In this document: positions 25,179 through 35,316 of the stretch, piece by piece
How positions within the stretch are numbered: the first letter of the stretch is position 1
Layout of the letters: each line of letters starts with the position of its first letter
Assembly: GCF_000698595.1 (NCBI RefSeq)
Contig: NZ_JFHC01000030.1
Span: forward strand, 29,472-93,471
From: Caballeronia glathei
GTDB taxonomy: Bacteria > Pseudomonadota > Gammaproteobacteria > Burkholderiales > Burkholderiaceae
DNA length: 64,000 bases
Direction: 5' to 3'
Position numbers and translations under genes: made by a program
The notes under the pieces: generated by a model
Seen by the model: only the letters and a program-made list of their open reading frames with translations
The model's database searches: none
What the model was told of the DNA's origin: nothing

Positions 25179-27053
25179 GTGATCCCGCACGCGTTCCTGC
25201 AGGATTTGCTCAACCGCGTCGATATCGTCGACACGGTGGGACGCTTCGTCCAGTTGAAGAAGGGCGGCGCGAACTTCATGGGCCTGTGCCCGTTCCACAA
25301 CGAAAAGAGCCCGTCGTTCACGGTCAGCCCGACCAAGCAGTTCTACCACTGCTTTGGCTGCGGCGCGCACGGCACGGCAATCAGCTTCCTGATGGAGCAC
25401 AGCGGGCTCACGTTTCCGGAAGCCGTCAGGGAACTTGCGCAGTCGGTCGGACTGACCGTGCCGCAGGAGCCGTCGTCGTTCAGGGGCGCGGGCGACGGCT
25501 ACGCGAGCGCGCCGAGCAAGGCGGTGAGCGTCGCGCTGACCGAAGTCATGCAGACCGCCTGCGATTTCTACCGCAAGCAGCTGCGCGGCGCGCCGAACGC
25601 GATCGCCTACCTCAAGAAGCGCGGCCTGACGGGGGAAATCGCCGCGCGCTTCGGCCTCGGCTATGCGCCCGATGGCTGGCAGAATCTCGAAACCGCCTTT
25701 CCCGACTATCGCAACGACAACCTCGTCGAAGCCGGCCTCGTGATCGTCAGCGAGAAGAACGACGCGCAGGGCCAGCCGCGCCGCTACGACCGCTTCCGCG
25801 AGCGCGTCATGTTCCCCATCCGCAATGTGAAAGGCAGCGTGATCGGCTTCGGCGGCCGCGTGCTCGACAGCGGCGAGCCGAAGTATTTGAATTCCCCGGA
25901 AACGCCGCTATTTAGCAAGGGCAGCGAGCTTTACGGCCTTTTCGAGGCGCGTCTTGCGATTCGCGAACTGGGGTATGTGCTCGTCGTCGAAGGGTATATG
26001 GATGTCGTCGCGCTCGCGCAACTCGGGTTTGCGAACGCCGTGGCGACGCTTGGCACGGCCTGCACGCCGGTGCACGTCCAGAAGCTCTTTCGCCAGACGG
26101 ATACCGTGGTGTTCAGCTTCGACGGCGATTCGGCCGGACGGCGCGCGGCGCGCCGCGCGCTGGAAGCCGCCTTGCCGCACGCCGCCGACAACCGCACGGT
26201 CCGTTTCCTGTTCCTGCCGAAGGAGCACGATCCGGACAGCTACGTGCGCGAATTCGGCGCCGACGGCTTCGGCGAGCAGGTCGACCGGGCGATGCCGCTG
26301 TCACAGTTTTTGCTGAACGAGGTGCTGAACGACAAGGATCTCGACCAGCCGGAAGGCCGCGCAAAGGCGCTGTTCGACGCGAAGCCCCTGTTGCAGGCGC
26401 TGCCGGCCAACGCGCTGCGGGTGCAGATCCTACACATGCTGGCGGACCGGCTCGACACGCCGTTCACGGAGATCGCCGCGCTGTGCGACATCGATTCACG
26501 CGCGGCGGCGGTCGCCAGAAGCGCGCTGCCGAAGAGCGAGCGCAGGCGGGTGACGGGGCAGGAGCAGCGGGCGCTGCGCAATCTCGTGATGTACCCGGGC
26601 ATCGCCCAGGCGCTCGATCACGAGAGCGAGCAGACCCTCGTGACCATGACGGAGCACGGCGAATTATTCAGCGAGGTCATCGGCCATGCACGCGAGCTGG
26701 GCGAGAGCGCCGAGTTCCAAATGCTGTCGGACCTGTTGAGAAACGCTGCAAATGCACCCACGTACGAGGATATCTTCCAGGAAATTCTCGCCTATGATGA
26801 AAATGTGCGGGATCTGCTGCTGCGCGACCCGGCCGACGAAAGCGCGACAGAACGCGTAGCCGAGCAGAAGAAGCTGCTCGCGGAAGAATTGCAGGGGACT
26901 GTGGTGAAGCTGCGTCACGACAGCTACCGCAGCCGGCTGGATCAGTTGGCGCGCCAGGCGACGCTTTCGGCGGAGGAAGTTGCTGAATTTACGGAATTAT
27001 CCGCCAAAGCTGCTCAAATCAAGGCGGCACGGGTAGTGAGCCGGGAGAGCTGA
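25179..27053 (+). CDS. dnaG: DNA primase
   Basis: The 624-residue primase makes RNA primers at the replication fork. The N-terminal CHC2 zinc ribbon has C37, H40, C58 and C61. The catalytic TOPRIM core has E271 in VVEGYMDVVAL and the acidic FDGDSAGRRAARRAL segment. The C-terminal helicase-binding region follows. The start is GTG and is supported by the conserved MIPHAFLQDLLNRVDIVD N-terminus. It is the middle gene of the YqeY-dnaG-rpoD cluster. A strong internal promoter for rpoD lies just after the stop. Confidence 0.97.
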   Translation: MIPHAFLQDLLNRVDIVDTVGRFVQLKKGGANFMGLCPFHNEKSPSFTVSPTKQFYHCFGCGAHGTAISFLMEHSGLTFPEAVRELAQSVGLTVPQEPSSFRGAGDGYASAPSKAVSVALTEVMQTACDFYRKQLRGAPNAIAYLKKRGLTGEIAARFGLGYAPDGWQNLETAFPDYRNDNLVEAGLVIVSEKNDAQGQPRRYDRFRERVMFPIRNVKGSVIGFGGRVLDSGEPKYLNSPETPLFSKGSELYGLFEARLAIRELGYVLVVEGYMDVVALAQLGFANAVATLGTACTPVHVQKLFRQTDTVVFSFDGDSAGRRAARRALEAALPHAADNRTVRFLFLPKEHDPDSYVREFGADGFGEQVDRAMPLSQFLLNEVLNDKDLDQPEGRAKALFDAKPLLQALPANALRVQILHMLADRLDTPFTEIAALCDIDSRAAAVARSALPKSERRRVTGQEQRALRNLVMYPGIAQALDHESEQTLVTMTEHGELFSEVIGHARELGESAEFQMLSDLLRNAANAPTYEDIFQEILAYDENVRDLLLRDPADESATERVAEQKKLLAEELQGTVVKLRHDSYRSRLDQLARQATLSAEEVAEFTELSAKAAQIKAARVVSRES

Positions 27054-27060
27054 ACCCCGG

Positions 27061-27069
27061 TGCTATAAT
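27061..27069 (+). promoter_or_regulatory. Extended -10 promoter for rpoD
   Basis: TGC-TATAAT is a perfect extended -10 element seven bases after the dnaG stop. No convincing -35 box is placed 17 bases upstream, which an extended -10 can tolerate. A transcript starting near 27076 would have a leader of nearly 600 bases before the rpoD ATG at 27666. Confidence 0.65.
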
Positions 27070-27187
27070 AAAAGGTTTTCAGCAAGTTGTTTTTTGGTTT
27101 GTTTTCCTGTGCGGTACCTCATTTGAAGCATGAGTTGAAACATGAGCTGGAGCGTGCGCTGCAGTCATGAAACTGATGAGAGGTTCA

Positions 27188-27646
27188 ATGAGCACAAGGT
27201 GCATCAGCGAGTCGGTAGACGTCGGTGAGCGGCAGGCGAATAAGGCAATGGCGAAGACTTCTGGCGGGAATGAAGCGACACAACACGGCTCGGACGAGCC
27301 GAAACGGGCAGTGGCCCACAGTCGGTCAGCTTTTCTCCCTGGAGCGTCGAGGGCCCGGGCCGCGCCCTGCATCAGGAAGAGCGCGCAGGCTGAATCGGCT
27401 GCGAGGACAGCGCCGGCAACCGCGGTGAAAGCCGCGAGATCGCCGGAAAAGCTGCTGGAACAGGCAGACAGGCACGCAGACGAACAGACGGGCGCAAGGG
27501 AAGCGGCTGCTATTGAGGGTGGACATCGCAGGATTGGGCGGGACCCGCAATACGACCCCAGGGGGCACGCAGGACGAAGCAGCGCGCGCAAATTCAGTAT
27601 CCACGGTTCCATCGGCTGTCGTCCAGCAGCCGCGAGTCGAGACTAA
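27188..27646 (+). CDS. Ala/Arg-rich open frame in the rpoD leader (uORF or displaced RpoD N-terminus)
   Basis: A 152-codon frame starts at an ATG with GAGAGG five bases upstream and ends 19 bases before the rpoD ATG, in a different frame (+2 relative to +3). The product is rich in Ala, Arg and Glu (for example SAARTAPATAVKAARSPEKL) and lacks a recognisable domain. RpoD proteins of Burkholderia carry variable, low-complexity Ala/Lys-rich N-terminal extensions of this flavour. The rpoD frame itself is open from 27429 and also reads as low-complexity (TPGGTQDEAARANSVS). It is therefore either a regulatory upstream ORF or the old N-terminus moved out of frame by an indel. Expression is not certain. 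Confidence 0.35.
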   Translation: MSTRCISESVDVGERQANKAMAKTSGGNEATQHGSDEPKRAVAHSRSAFLPGASRARAAPCIRKSAQAESAARTAPATAVKAARSPEKLLEQADRHADEQTGAREAAAIEGGHRRIGRDPQYDPRGHAGRSSARKFSIHGSIGCRPAAASRD

Positions 27647-27665
27647 AGCCGGTACGGCGAACTCC

Positions 27666-29711
<2,046 letters not shown>

Positions 29712-29788
29712 CCGGCTCTTGTCTTGCGAGGCGTTGTGAGGCAAACTCGCAACCCTCGCGAAGCAAGCGCAATGATCCGATGTATCGA

Positions 29789-29816
29789 AGAAAGCGCCGC
29801 CCGGCGCTTTCTTTTT
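29789..29816 (+). terminator. Rho-independent terminator of rpoD
   Basis: AGAAAGCGCCG-CC-CGGCGCTTTCT is a perfect 11-bp stem followed by TTTT, 77 bases after the rpoD stop and 16 bases before the tRNA gene. Confidence 0.9.
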
Positions 29817-29832
29817 GCCCTTTTCTGCCCAA

Positions 29833-29909
29833 GGGCCGGAAGCTTAATTGGTATAAGCTGTCGACTCATAATCGACCGATAGTGGGTTCGAGTCCCACCC
29901 GGCCCACCA
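29833..29909 (+). tRNA. tRNA-Ile2 (CAU anticodon, lysidine type)
   Basis: A full cloverleaf: acceptor stem GGGCCGG / CCGGCCC, D-arm GCTT...AAGC, anticodon stem GTCGA / TCGAC with CAT at 29867-29869, T-arm GTGGG-TTCGAGT-CCCAC, discriminator A and encoded CCA. The anticodon loop context CTCATAA and the stem are those of the minor isoleucine tRNA whose C34 is changed to lysidine by TilS to read AUA, not of methionine tRNAs. It follows rpoD and its terminator. Its 3' half is overlapped on the other strand by the coding end of a LysR gene. Confidence 0.93.
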
Positions 29910-30795
29910 GCTTTCCCTCGTAGCGTGTCTTGAGCACGTCCAGCAGCAGCCCGAGCGCGGCGTTATCCGCTTGCGGCGCATACGCGATCGCCACCTCGAT
30001 CTTCAGCTCCGGCTCTTCCTTCAGCCGCCGGTACACCACACCTTCCCGCGCAATCGTCTTGAGCGATGCGGGAATCAGCGCGACGCCCTGCGCATCGGCG
30101 ATCAGCCCCAGCAGCACATGATGATCCGCGGGCTCCGGCAGTCGCTGCGGGTCGAAGCGCAGCGCGCGAAACAGTTTCTCGAAGTGATCGTGGTAAGCCG
30201 GATTCAGGCGCCGCTCGGGCCAGAAGAGCCGGTCATCGCGCAGTTCGAGGAGCGAGATCCGGCGGCGCTTGCTCAGGCGATGCCGCTCCGGCAGCGCGGC
30301 GACGAGCGGATCGGCGAAGAGACGCTGCACCGTGAGGTCGGCCGTCGCCGAGGGCAGACCGATCAGCGCGGCATCGAGCGCGCCGCGCCGGATGTCGGCC
30401 ACCGACTGCTGCGAGTATTGGCGCTTCTGCACGAGCCGCAGCCCCGGCGCGCGCTTTTCGAGAGCGGGTGCGAGCCACGTGAAGAGCGCGGCGTCGAGCA
30501 CCGTCGTGATGCCGAGCCGCAACTCGACGCGCCGCGTCGTCCGCTCCCGCACGCGGGCGAGCATCGCATCGGCGCTTGCCAGCAACTCGCGCGCTTCAGC
30601 GAGGAAGTGGCTGCCCGCGGCTGTCAGCGCCACGCCGCCGCGGTCGCGGTCGAAGAGACGCGCGCCGACGACTTCTTCCAGCGCCTGGACCTGCCGCGTC
30701 AGGGGCGGCTGGGTGATCGAAAGCCGCTCGGCGGCGCGCCGGAAGCTCGATTCCTCGGCCACCGCCACGAAATATCTCAGTTGCCACAGTTCCAT
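29866..30795 (-). CDS. LysR-family regulator with 3' end overlapping the tRNA
   Basis: A 309-residue LTTR starting MELWQLRYFVAVAEESSFRRAA, with the recognition helix region ITQPPLTRQVQALEEVVG and an effector domain (about 90-295). The last codons run antisense through the tRNA-Ile2 gene, giving the C-terminal tail GRVGLEPTIGRL before a stop at 29866. The tail is not part of any LTTR fold and probably results from loss or absence of the gene's own stop. The ATG at residue 55 of the open frame is chosen as the conserved N-terminus. It is divergent from the carboxymuconolactone decarboxylase-like gene, with a canonical LTTR box between them. Confidence 0.88.
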   Translation of the reverse strand: MELWQLRYFVAVAEESSFRRAAERLSITQPPLTRQVQALEEVVGARLFDRDRGGVALTAAGSHFLAEARELLASADAMLARVRERTTRRVELRLGITTVLDAALFTWLAPALEKRAPGLRLVQKRQYSQQSVADIRRGALDAALIGLPSATADLTVQRLFADPLVAALPERHRLSKRRRISLLELRDDRLFWPERRLNPAYHDHFEKLFRALRFDPQRLPEPADHHVLLGLIADAQGVALIPASLKTIAREGVVYRRLKEEPELKIEVAIAYAPQADNAALGLLLDVLKTRYEGKLVGRVGLEPTIGRL

Positions 30796-30813
30796 GAACG
30801 CGTTCGGATCGAT

Positions 30814-30834
30814 GTGATACGAAAAAGGTATCAC
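30814..30834. promoter_or_regulatory. LTTR box between LysR and CMD-family gene
   Basis: GTGATAC-N7-GTATCAC is a perfect inverted repeat containing T-N11-A (T30818, A30830), the classical LysR recognition pattern. It sits 19 bases upstream of the LysR start and 98 before the divergent gene. Confidence 0.7.
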
Positions 30835-30931
30835 GCCGAAGGAATTGGCGCGTGCGCGCCGTGCGGACTTATCGTTGCGTCGACGCTGGCCACGACGCCA
30901 GCCAACCCTGAACCAACCGGCGAGGCCCAGC

Positions 30932-31741
30932 ATGAACGACACCACGATGAACCCCACGAGCGCACTGACGCGCGGCCTGCGTCAGATCGGCATGGTCGAG
31001 GCAACGGAGCAGCCGTCGATTATCGGCGCATTGCGCGACATCGCACCCGACCTGGCGACGATGACGATCGCATTCGTCTACGGAGACATCTACTCGCGGC
31101 CCGCGCTCGATCTGCGGCAACGGCAGTTCGTCACCGTGGCGGCGCTTGCGGCGATGGGCGGGCTCGAGCCGCAGTTGCGCTTTCATGTCGCGGGGGCGCT
31201 GAATGTCGGCTGCACGCCGGCTGAAATCGTCGAGCTGATGACGCATCTGGTCGTCTACGCGGGATTTCCTGCCGCGGTGAACGGCATCCTCGTGACGAAG
31301 GACGTGTTCGGGGAGCGGGGCGTGGCGCCCGGCGCCGTCGCGACGCAGACGCAGACGCCCGGCAATCGCTACGACCGCGGCCTCGCCTGCCTGCGCGCGA
31401 TCGACGGCGCCGTGGGCGAGCGCGTGATCGAGTCGCTGAACGGCATCGCGCCGGATCTCGGTCGTTTCGTCATCGAGTTCGCGTTCGGCGAAATCTACAC
31501 GCGAGCGGGCCTCGATCTCGTCTCGCGCGAACTGGTTACCGTCGCGGCCCTCGCCGCGCTCGGCACGGCCACCCCGCAACTCAAGGTGCACATGCACGGC
31601 TTCCTGAACGTGGGCGGCACGACGGAACAGCTCGTCGAGACGGTGATCCAGATCGCCGCCTACGCCGGTTTTCCCCGCGCGATCAACGCGGCGCTCGCGG
31701 CGAAAGACGTCACGAACGAGCGCATGAGCGGCGGGCATTGA
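30932..31741 (+). CDS. Tandem carboxymuconolactone decarboxylase-domain protein
   Basis: A 269-residue protein made of two copies of the CMD fold. Copy one (about 10-135) has LRQRQFVTVAALAAMGGLEPQ and FHVAGALNVGCTPAEIVELM. Copy two (about 145-265) has SRELVTVAALAALGTATPQ and VHMHGFLNVGGTTEQLVETV. Both keep the YAGFP-A-N turn. The cysteine of copy one (NVGCTPAE) is Gly in copy two, so only the first copy could use thiol chemistry as AhpD-type members do. Substrate unknown. It is divergent from, and probably controlled by, the neighbouring LysR. Confidence 0.85.
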   Translation: MNDTTMNPTSALTRGLRQIGMVEATEQPSIIGALRDIAPDLATMTIAFVYGDIYSRPALDLRQRQFVTVAALAAMGGLEPQLRFHVAGALNVGCTPAEIVELMTHLVVYAGFPAAVNGILVTKDVFGERGVAPGAVATQTQTPGNRYDRGLACLRAIDGAVGERVIESLNGIAPDLGRFVIEFAFGEIYTRAGLDLVSRELVTVAALAALGTATPQLKVHMHGFLNVGGTTEQLVETVIQIAAYAGFPRAINAALAAKDVTNERMSGGH

Positions 31742-31884
31742 ATTCGCTGCGATCGAGATGCCTTGCCGAAGCGCCGTGCCCGCTGCCTGAACATTTCACG
31801 GCGGATGCGTATAGTCAGTGCATGGTGCGCGGAGTGGACCGGCGCCGGTGTGCGTCGTCTGACATAGCGTATGCATTATGCTGA

Positions 31885-31906
31885 CGATAAAAACCTTTTG
31901 CTATCG
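31885..31906. promoter_or_regulatory. AT-rich dyad upstream of the aldehyde dehydrogenase gene
   Basis: CGATA-N12-TATCG lies 58 bases before the aldehyde dehydrogenase ATG, inside an AT-rich stretch flanked by TATGCA (31870-31875) on the left and TATGCA after position 31908 on the right. The concentric repeats suggest an operator; the regulator is unknown. Confidence 0.35.
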
Positions 31907-31963
31907 TTTATGCATCTTCTCCGCCAGCATGAAAGCGATCTATCGCGTTAAAGGAGACGGGCA

Positions 31964-33415
31964 ATGGAAAACAATACGGATCTGAAGCGCTACGACTTGC
32001 TGATCGGGGGCGAATCGGTGCCGCCGGGCGGCGGCGAGTATTCGGTCGATCTCGATCCGGCGACCGAGGCGCCGATCGCGCGCATAGCGCAGGGGACGTC
32101 CGCGGATGTCGACCGCGCGGTGCAGGTCGCGCGCGGCGCGCTCAAGCCGTGGAACGCGATTCGCGCCGCCGAGCGCGGCCGTATCCTGATGCGGTTTTCC
32201 GAGCTGCTGCGGGCAAATCAGGACGAACTCGCCGCCGTCGAAAGCCTGGACGCCGGCAAGCCGATCGCGGGCGTGCAGCGGCAGGACGTGCCCGCCGCCA
32301 TCGATACGCTCGCCTATTACGCCGGCTGGTGCGACAAGATCAACGGCCAGGTCGTGCCCGCGCGCCCCGATGCGCTCACGTATACAGTGCGCGAGCCGGT
32401 CGGCGTGGTCGCGGCGATCGTGCCCTGGAATTTTCCGCTGATGATCGGCATGTGGAAGATCGCGCCCGCGCTCGCGTGCGGCTGCACGCTGATCGTCAAG
32501 CCCGCGGAGATCACGCCGCTCTCGGCGCTAATGATCGGGCGGCTCGCGCTCGAAGCGGGCGTGCCGCCGGGCGTGCTGAACATCGTGACGGGCAAGGGCT
32601 CGGTTGTCGGCGATGCGCTCGTTGCGCATCCGGGCATCGACAAGGTGACGTTCACCGGCTCGCCGTCGGTCGGGCGCGGCATCCTGCAAGGCGCGGCGGG
32701 CAACTTCAAGCGCGTGACGCTGGAGCTTGGCGGCAAATCGGCCAACGTGATTTTCGCCGACGCCAATCTCGACAACGCCGTGCGCGCCACCGCGTCCGGC
32801 ATCTTCTTCAACGCGGGCCAGGTCTGCTCGGCGGGCTCGCGCGTGCTGGTGCAGCGCGAGGTGTACGACCAGGCGGTCGAATTGCTGGCGCAGCGCGCGC
32901 AGGCGATCAAGCTCGGCGACCCGTCGCAGCGCGAAACCGCGATGGGGCCGCTGATTTCCGCCAGGCAGATGAAGACGGTGCTCGATTACGTCGACATCGG
33001 CAAGGGCGAGGGCGCGTCGCTCGTCACGGGCGGGCGGCGCGTGGGCGACCGCGGGTTTTTCGTTGAACCGACGGTGTTCGCGAACGTCGAGCACGAGATG
33101 CGCATTTCCCAGGAGGAAATCTTCGGCCCGGTGGCGAGCGTGATTCCGTTCGACGACGAAGCTGACGCGCTGCGCATCGCCAACGGCACGGCCTACAGCC
33201 TGGCGGCGGGTGTGTGGAGCGCGGACATCGGGCGGGTGCACCGCATGGCATCGGAATTGCGCGCGGGCACGGTGTGGGTGAACACGTACGGCTATACCGA
33301 CGTGCGCCTGCCATGGGGCGGCTCGGGCGACTCGGGCTTCGGCCGCGAGCATGGCGACGTCGCGATCCAGAACTTCACGGAGCCGAAGAGCGTCTGGGTG
33401 TCGCTCACGCCCTGA
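31964..33415 (+). CDS. NAD(P)-dependent aldehyde dehydrogenase
   Basis: A 483-residue enzyme of the betaine/phenylacetaldehyde-type ALDH superfamily that oxidises aldehydes to acids. Catalytic residues are N156 (PWNFP), K179 (VKPAE), E254 (LELGGKSAN) and C288 (FNAGQVCSAGSR), with the coenzyme loop FTGSPSVGRGI. Strong AAAGGAGA site before the ATG. No dedicated substrate gene is adjacent. It sits at the edge of the oxalate cluster, but a role there (for example glycolaldehyde or glyoxal oxidation) is speculation. A strong terminator follows. Confidence 0.93.
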   Translation: MENNTDLKRYDLLIGGESVPPGGGEYSVDLDPATEAPIARIAQGTSADVDRAVQVARGALKPWNAIRAAERGRILMRFSELLRANQDELAAVESLDAGKPIAGVQRQDVPAAIDTLAYYAGWCDKINGQVVPARPDALTYTVREPVGVVAAIVPWNFPLMIGMWKIAPALACGCTLIVKPAEITPLSALMIGRLALEAGVPPGVLNIVTGKGSVVGDALVAHPGIDKVTFTGSPSVGRGILQGAAGNFKRVTLELGGKSANVIFADANLDNAVRATASGIFFNAGQVCSAGSRVLVQREVYDQAVELLAQRAQAIKLGDPSQRETAMGPLISARQMKTVLDYVDIGKGEGASLVTGGRRVGDRGFFVEPTVFANVEHEMRISQEEIFGPVASVIPFDDEADALRIANGTAYSLAAGVWSADIGRVHRMASELRAGTVWVNTYGYTDVRLPWGGSGDSGFGREHGDVAIQNFTEPKSVWVSLTP

Positions 33416-33440
33416 AGTGAAGCGAAGCGAGCAGCAACGA

Positions 33441-33474
33441 AAAAGGGCGGCCGGGAAACCCGGGCCGCCCTTTT
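33441..33474. terminator. Rho-independent terminator after the ALDH gene
   Basis: AAAAGGGCGGCC-GGG pairs with CCC-GGGCCGCCCTTTT (one bulge) around AAA. The flanking A and T runs let it work for the ALDH gene and for the convergent small gene that ends at 33493. Confidence 0.9.
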
Positions 33475-33492
33475 GTGCCGCGTCGCGTGTGT

Positions 33493-33831
33493 TCAGGCGT
33501 GCGCGGCGTTTTCGTGACGTGCGCGCCAGAGGCGTGCGCGGCGCGTGCTGTCGACGTATTGCACGGTGTTGGCGCGGCACGCTTCCATTGCGGCGTTCTT
33601 CTTGTCGACGATCGCCTGGCAGAGGAATTCGGCGCTGTACGCCTTCAACAGATGCGGGCAATGCGTTTCGATGTATTGCGCGATTCTTCCGTAGTCGCTG
33701 TCGGCCGAAGCCAGCGAACGATACGTGTCCGTGTCCCAGCGGAACATCAGATCGAGTTCTTCGAATGCGCTGTTGTAAGCGCACAGTTGTGCCTGCACTT
33801 CGCGGTCGTCGCTGTGAGTTGCGTGGGTCAT
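33493..33831 (-). CDS. Hypothetical protein, 112 residues
   Basis: I do not recognise the family. The soluble protein starts MTHATHSDDREVQAQLCAYNSAFEELDL, contains an aromatic and acidic middle (MFRWDTDTYRSLASADSDYGR), two cysteines flanking a helix (HCPHLLKAYSAEFLCQAIVDKK) and ends in a basic region. A good AGGAGA site precedes the ATG and codon usage is normal for the genome, so it is a real gene. It lies downstream of a LysR gene on the same strand (98-base gap), which may regulate it. Confidence 0.75.
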   Translation of the reverse strand: MTHATHSDDREVQAQLCAYNSAFEELDLMFRWDTDTYRSLASADSDYGRIAQYIETHCPHLLKAYSAEFLCQAIVDKKNAAMEACRANTVQYVDSTRRARLWRARHENAAHA

Positions 33832-33929
33832 GTCCGTCTCCTGGATGGCCGTGGGGGCTTGAAAACAGGATAGGAAAATCGACCCATATAGGATAGTTAA
33901 AGTTTTTTCGACTTATTATAGAGAAAGAT

Positions 33930-34874
33930 TTATATGTTTGGCTTGCCCGTCTCCGCGCCGATGTGGGTGATCGCTTCGATCTGCGCCGCGCCTTCTTCGA
34001 TCAGGAATTCCTTGAACGCCACCGCGACGGGCGGCAGCCGCTTGTTGTTCCGGTGGACGAGGAACCAGCTGAGCATCACGGGAAAGCCCGCGATATCGAG
34101 CACGGCCAGCTTGCCGACCTGCAGTTCCATGCTGATGGTGTGCGCGGAGAGAAAGCTGATGCCCATGCCCGCGATCACCGCCTGCTTGATCGTTTCGGTG
34201 CTGGTGATCTCCATCGCGACGTTCAGGTTGGGCAGCCGCCCGGCGAAGCCTTCCTCCATCGAGTTCCACGTGTCCGAGCCCTTTTCGCGGACGATGAACG
34301 GCTCGCCCGCGAGCGACTCCAGCGGAATGTCCTTTTTGCCGACGAGCGGATGATCCGGCGGCGCCACGATCACGTAGGGATGCGGCGCGAAGGAGATGTT
34401 CTCGGTGTCCATGTCCTTTGGGGGACGGACCATCACGGCGAGATCGGTGAGATTGTCGGTCAGCTGGTGCAGCAGTTCCTCGCGGTTGTGCACCGCAAGG
34501 TTCAGGCGGACGTCCGAATTGCGCTTCGTGAAGGCGGCGAGCAGACGCGGGAAGAAGTAGTCGCCCGCGCTGATCACCGCGACGTTGAGCGTGCCGCCGG
34601 AAATGCCTTTCAGGCGCGCCATGGCGTCGTCGGCTTCGCGGAACTGCTCGAGGATGGCGCGGCTGTAATGCAGCATCTCGTCGCCGGCCGGCGTCAGGTA
34701 GATTTTCTTGCCGAGCTGCTCGAAAAGCGGGAGCCCCGCGTGTTCCTCCAGTTGCTTCACCTGCGTCGAAACCGCGGGCTGCGTGAGGTACAGTTCCTCG
34801 GCTGCGCGCGAGAAACTGAGGCGGCGGGCGACAGTTTCGAAGATCTTCAACTGTCGCAGCGTGGCATTGCGCAT
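33930..34874 (-). CDS. LysR-family regulator (CbbR-like)
   Basis: A 314-residue LTTR: winged helix MRNATLRQLKIFETVARRLS, then FSRAAEELYLTQPAVSTQVKQ, and an effector domain with the CbbR/CysB-like strand pattern LNVAVISAGDYFFPRLLAAF. CbbR-like regulators often sense central metabolites in autotrophic or C1/C2 metabolism. It is divergent from the OxlT antiporter gene across 442 bases, so control of oxalate uptake is a reasonable inference. GGAGGA precedes the chosen ATG; a TTG 15 codons upstream is not favoured. Confidence 0.88.
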   Translation of the reverse strand: MRNATLRQLKIFETVARRLSFSRAAEELYLTQPAVSTQVKQLEEHAGLPLFEQLGKKIYLTPAGDEMLHYSRAILEQFREADDAMARLKGISGGTLNVAVISAGDYFFPRLLAAFTKRNSDVRLNLAVHNREELLHQLTDNLTDLAVMVRPPKDMDTENISFAPHPYVIVAPPDHPLVGKKDIPLESLAGEPFIVREKGSDTWNSMEEGFAGRLPNLNVAMEITSTETIKQAVIAGMGISFLSAHTISMELQVGKLAVLDIAGFPVMLSWFLVHRNNKRLPPVAVAFKEFLIEEGAAQIEAITHIGAETGKPNI

Positions 34875-35316
34875 CACGGCAAACGTCCTCCATCCATTCA
34901 CGATAGCTAACTTATACAATAATTTTTTCTAACTTTCCTTAATCGTTTTTCTCCCCCACGATGCTTTCACGTCCGGCGTTTGTAGTAAGCCGCACATGGT
35001 TCATCGCCGTTTTCGGTCACGCTCGCCCATGAGCGCCGGCCACGCGCGGTGCAAGCAGTGAAGAAAAACGGCATCACCTCCGGGTTTCTTCGGACCTTGG
35101 GACTCGCCTGACAATGATCCTTCGATCGCCATCCGCGGATGTTCGCAACCGGTTGATCTCTTTCGCCCCATCTGCCTTGCGGCCGCCTGCCCGCGCCGCG
35201 TGGCTTGAGCATTTTCCCTGACAGACCGACCTTTTATGCACCGGCACAATGCGCCGGTGATTTTGCAGTGCCACAAGCGCCGCACGAGCGCTGAAAACTG
35301 AAAAACGGAGACAGAC
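34875..35316. other. 442-base divergent regulatory region (LysR / OxlT)
   Basis: No gene can be supported here. It has an AT-rich core near 34905-34945, unlike the surrounding GC-rich DNA, that includes TTATACAAT and is close to the LysR start. It is the likely place for both promoters. The TTGTATATCA motif found elsewhere in the cluster is not present. CGGAGA lies before the OxlT ATG. Confidence 0.5.

Noticed and set aside
29833..29909. tRNA-Met reading of the CAU anticodon
   Set aside because: The anticodon stem and CTCATAA loop context fit tRNA-Ile2, not initiator or elongator methionine tRNA.
32986..33784. Minus-strand frames under the aldehyde dehydrogenase
   Set aside because: No start signals and shadow composition; the plus-strand ALDH has all catalytic residues.
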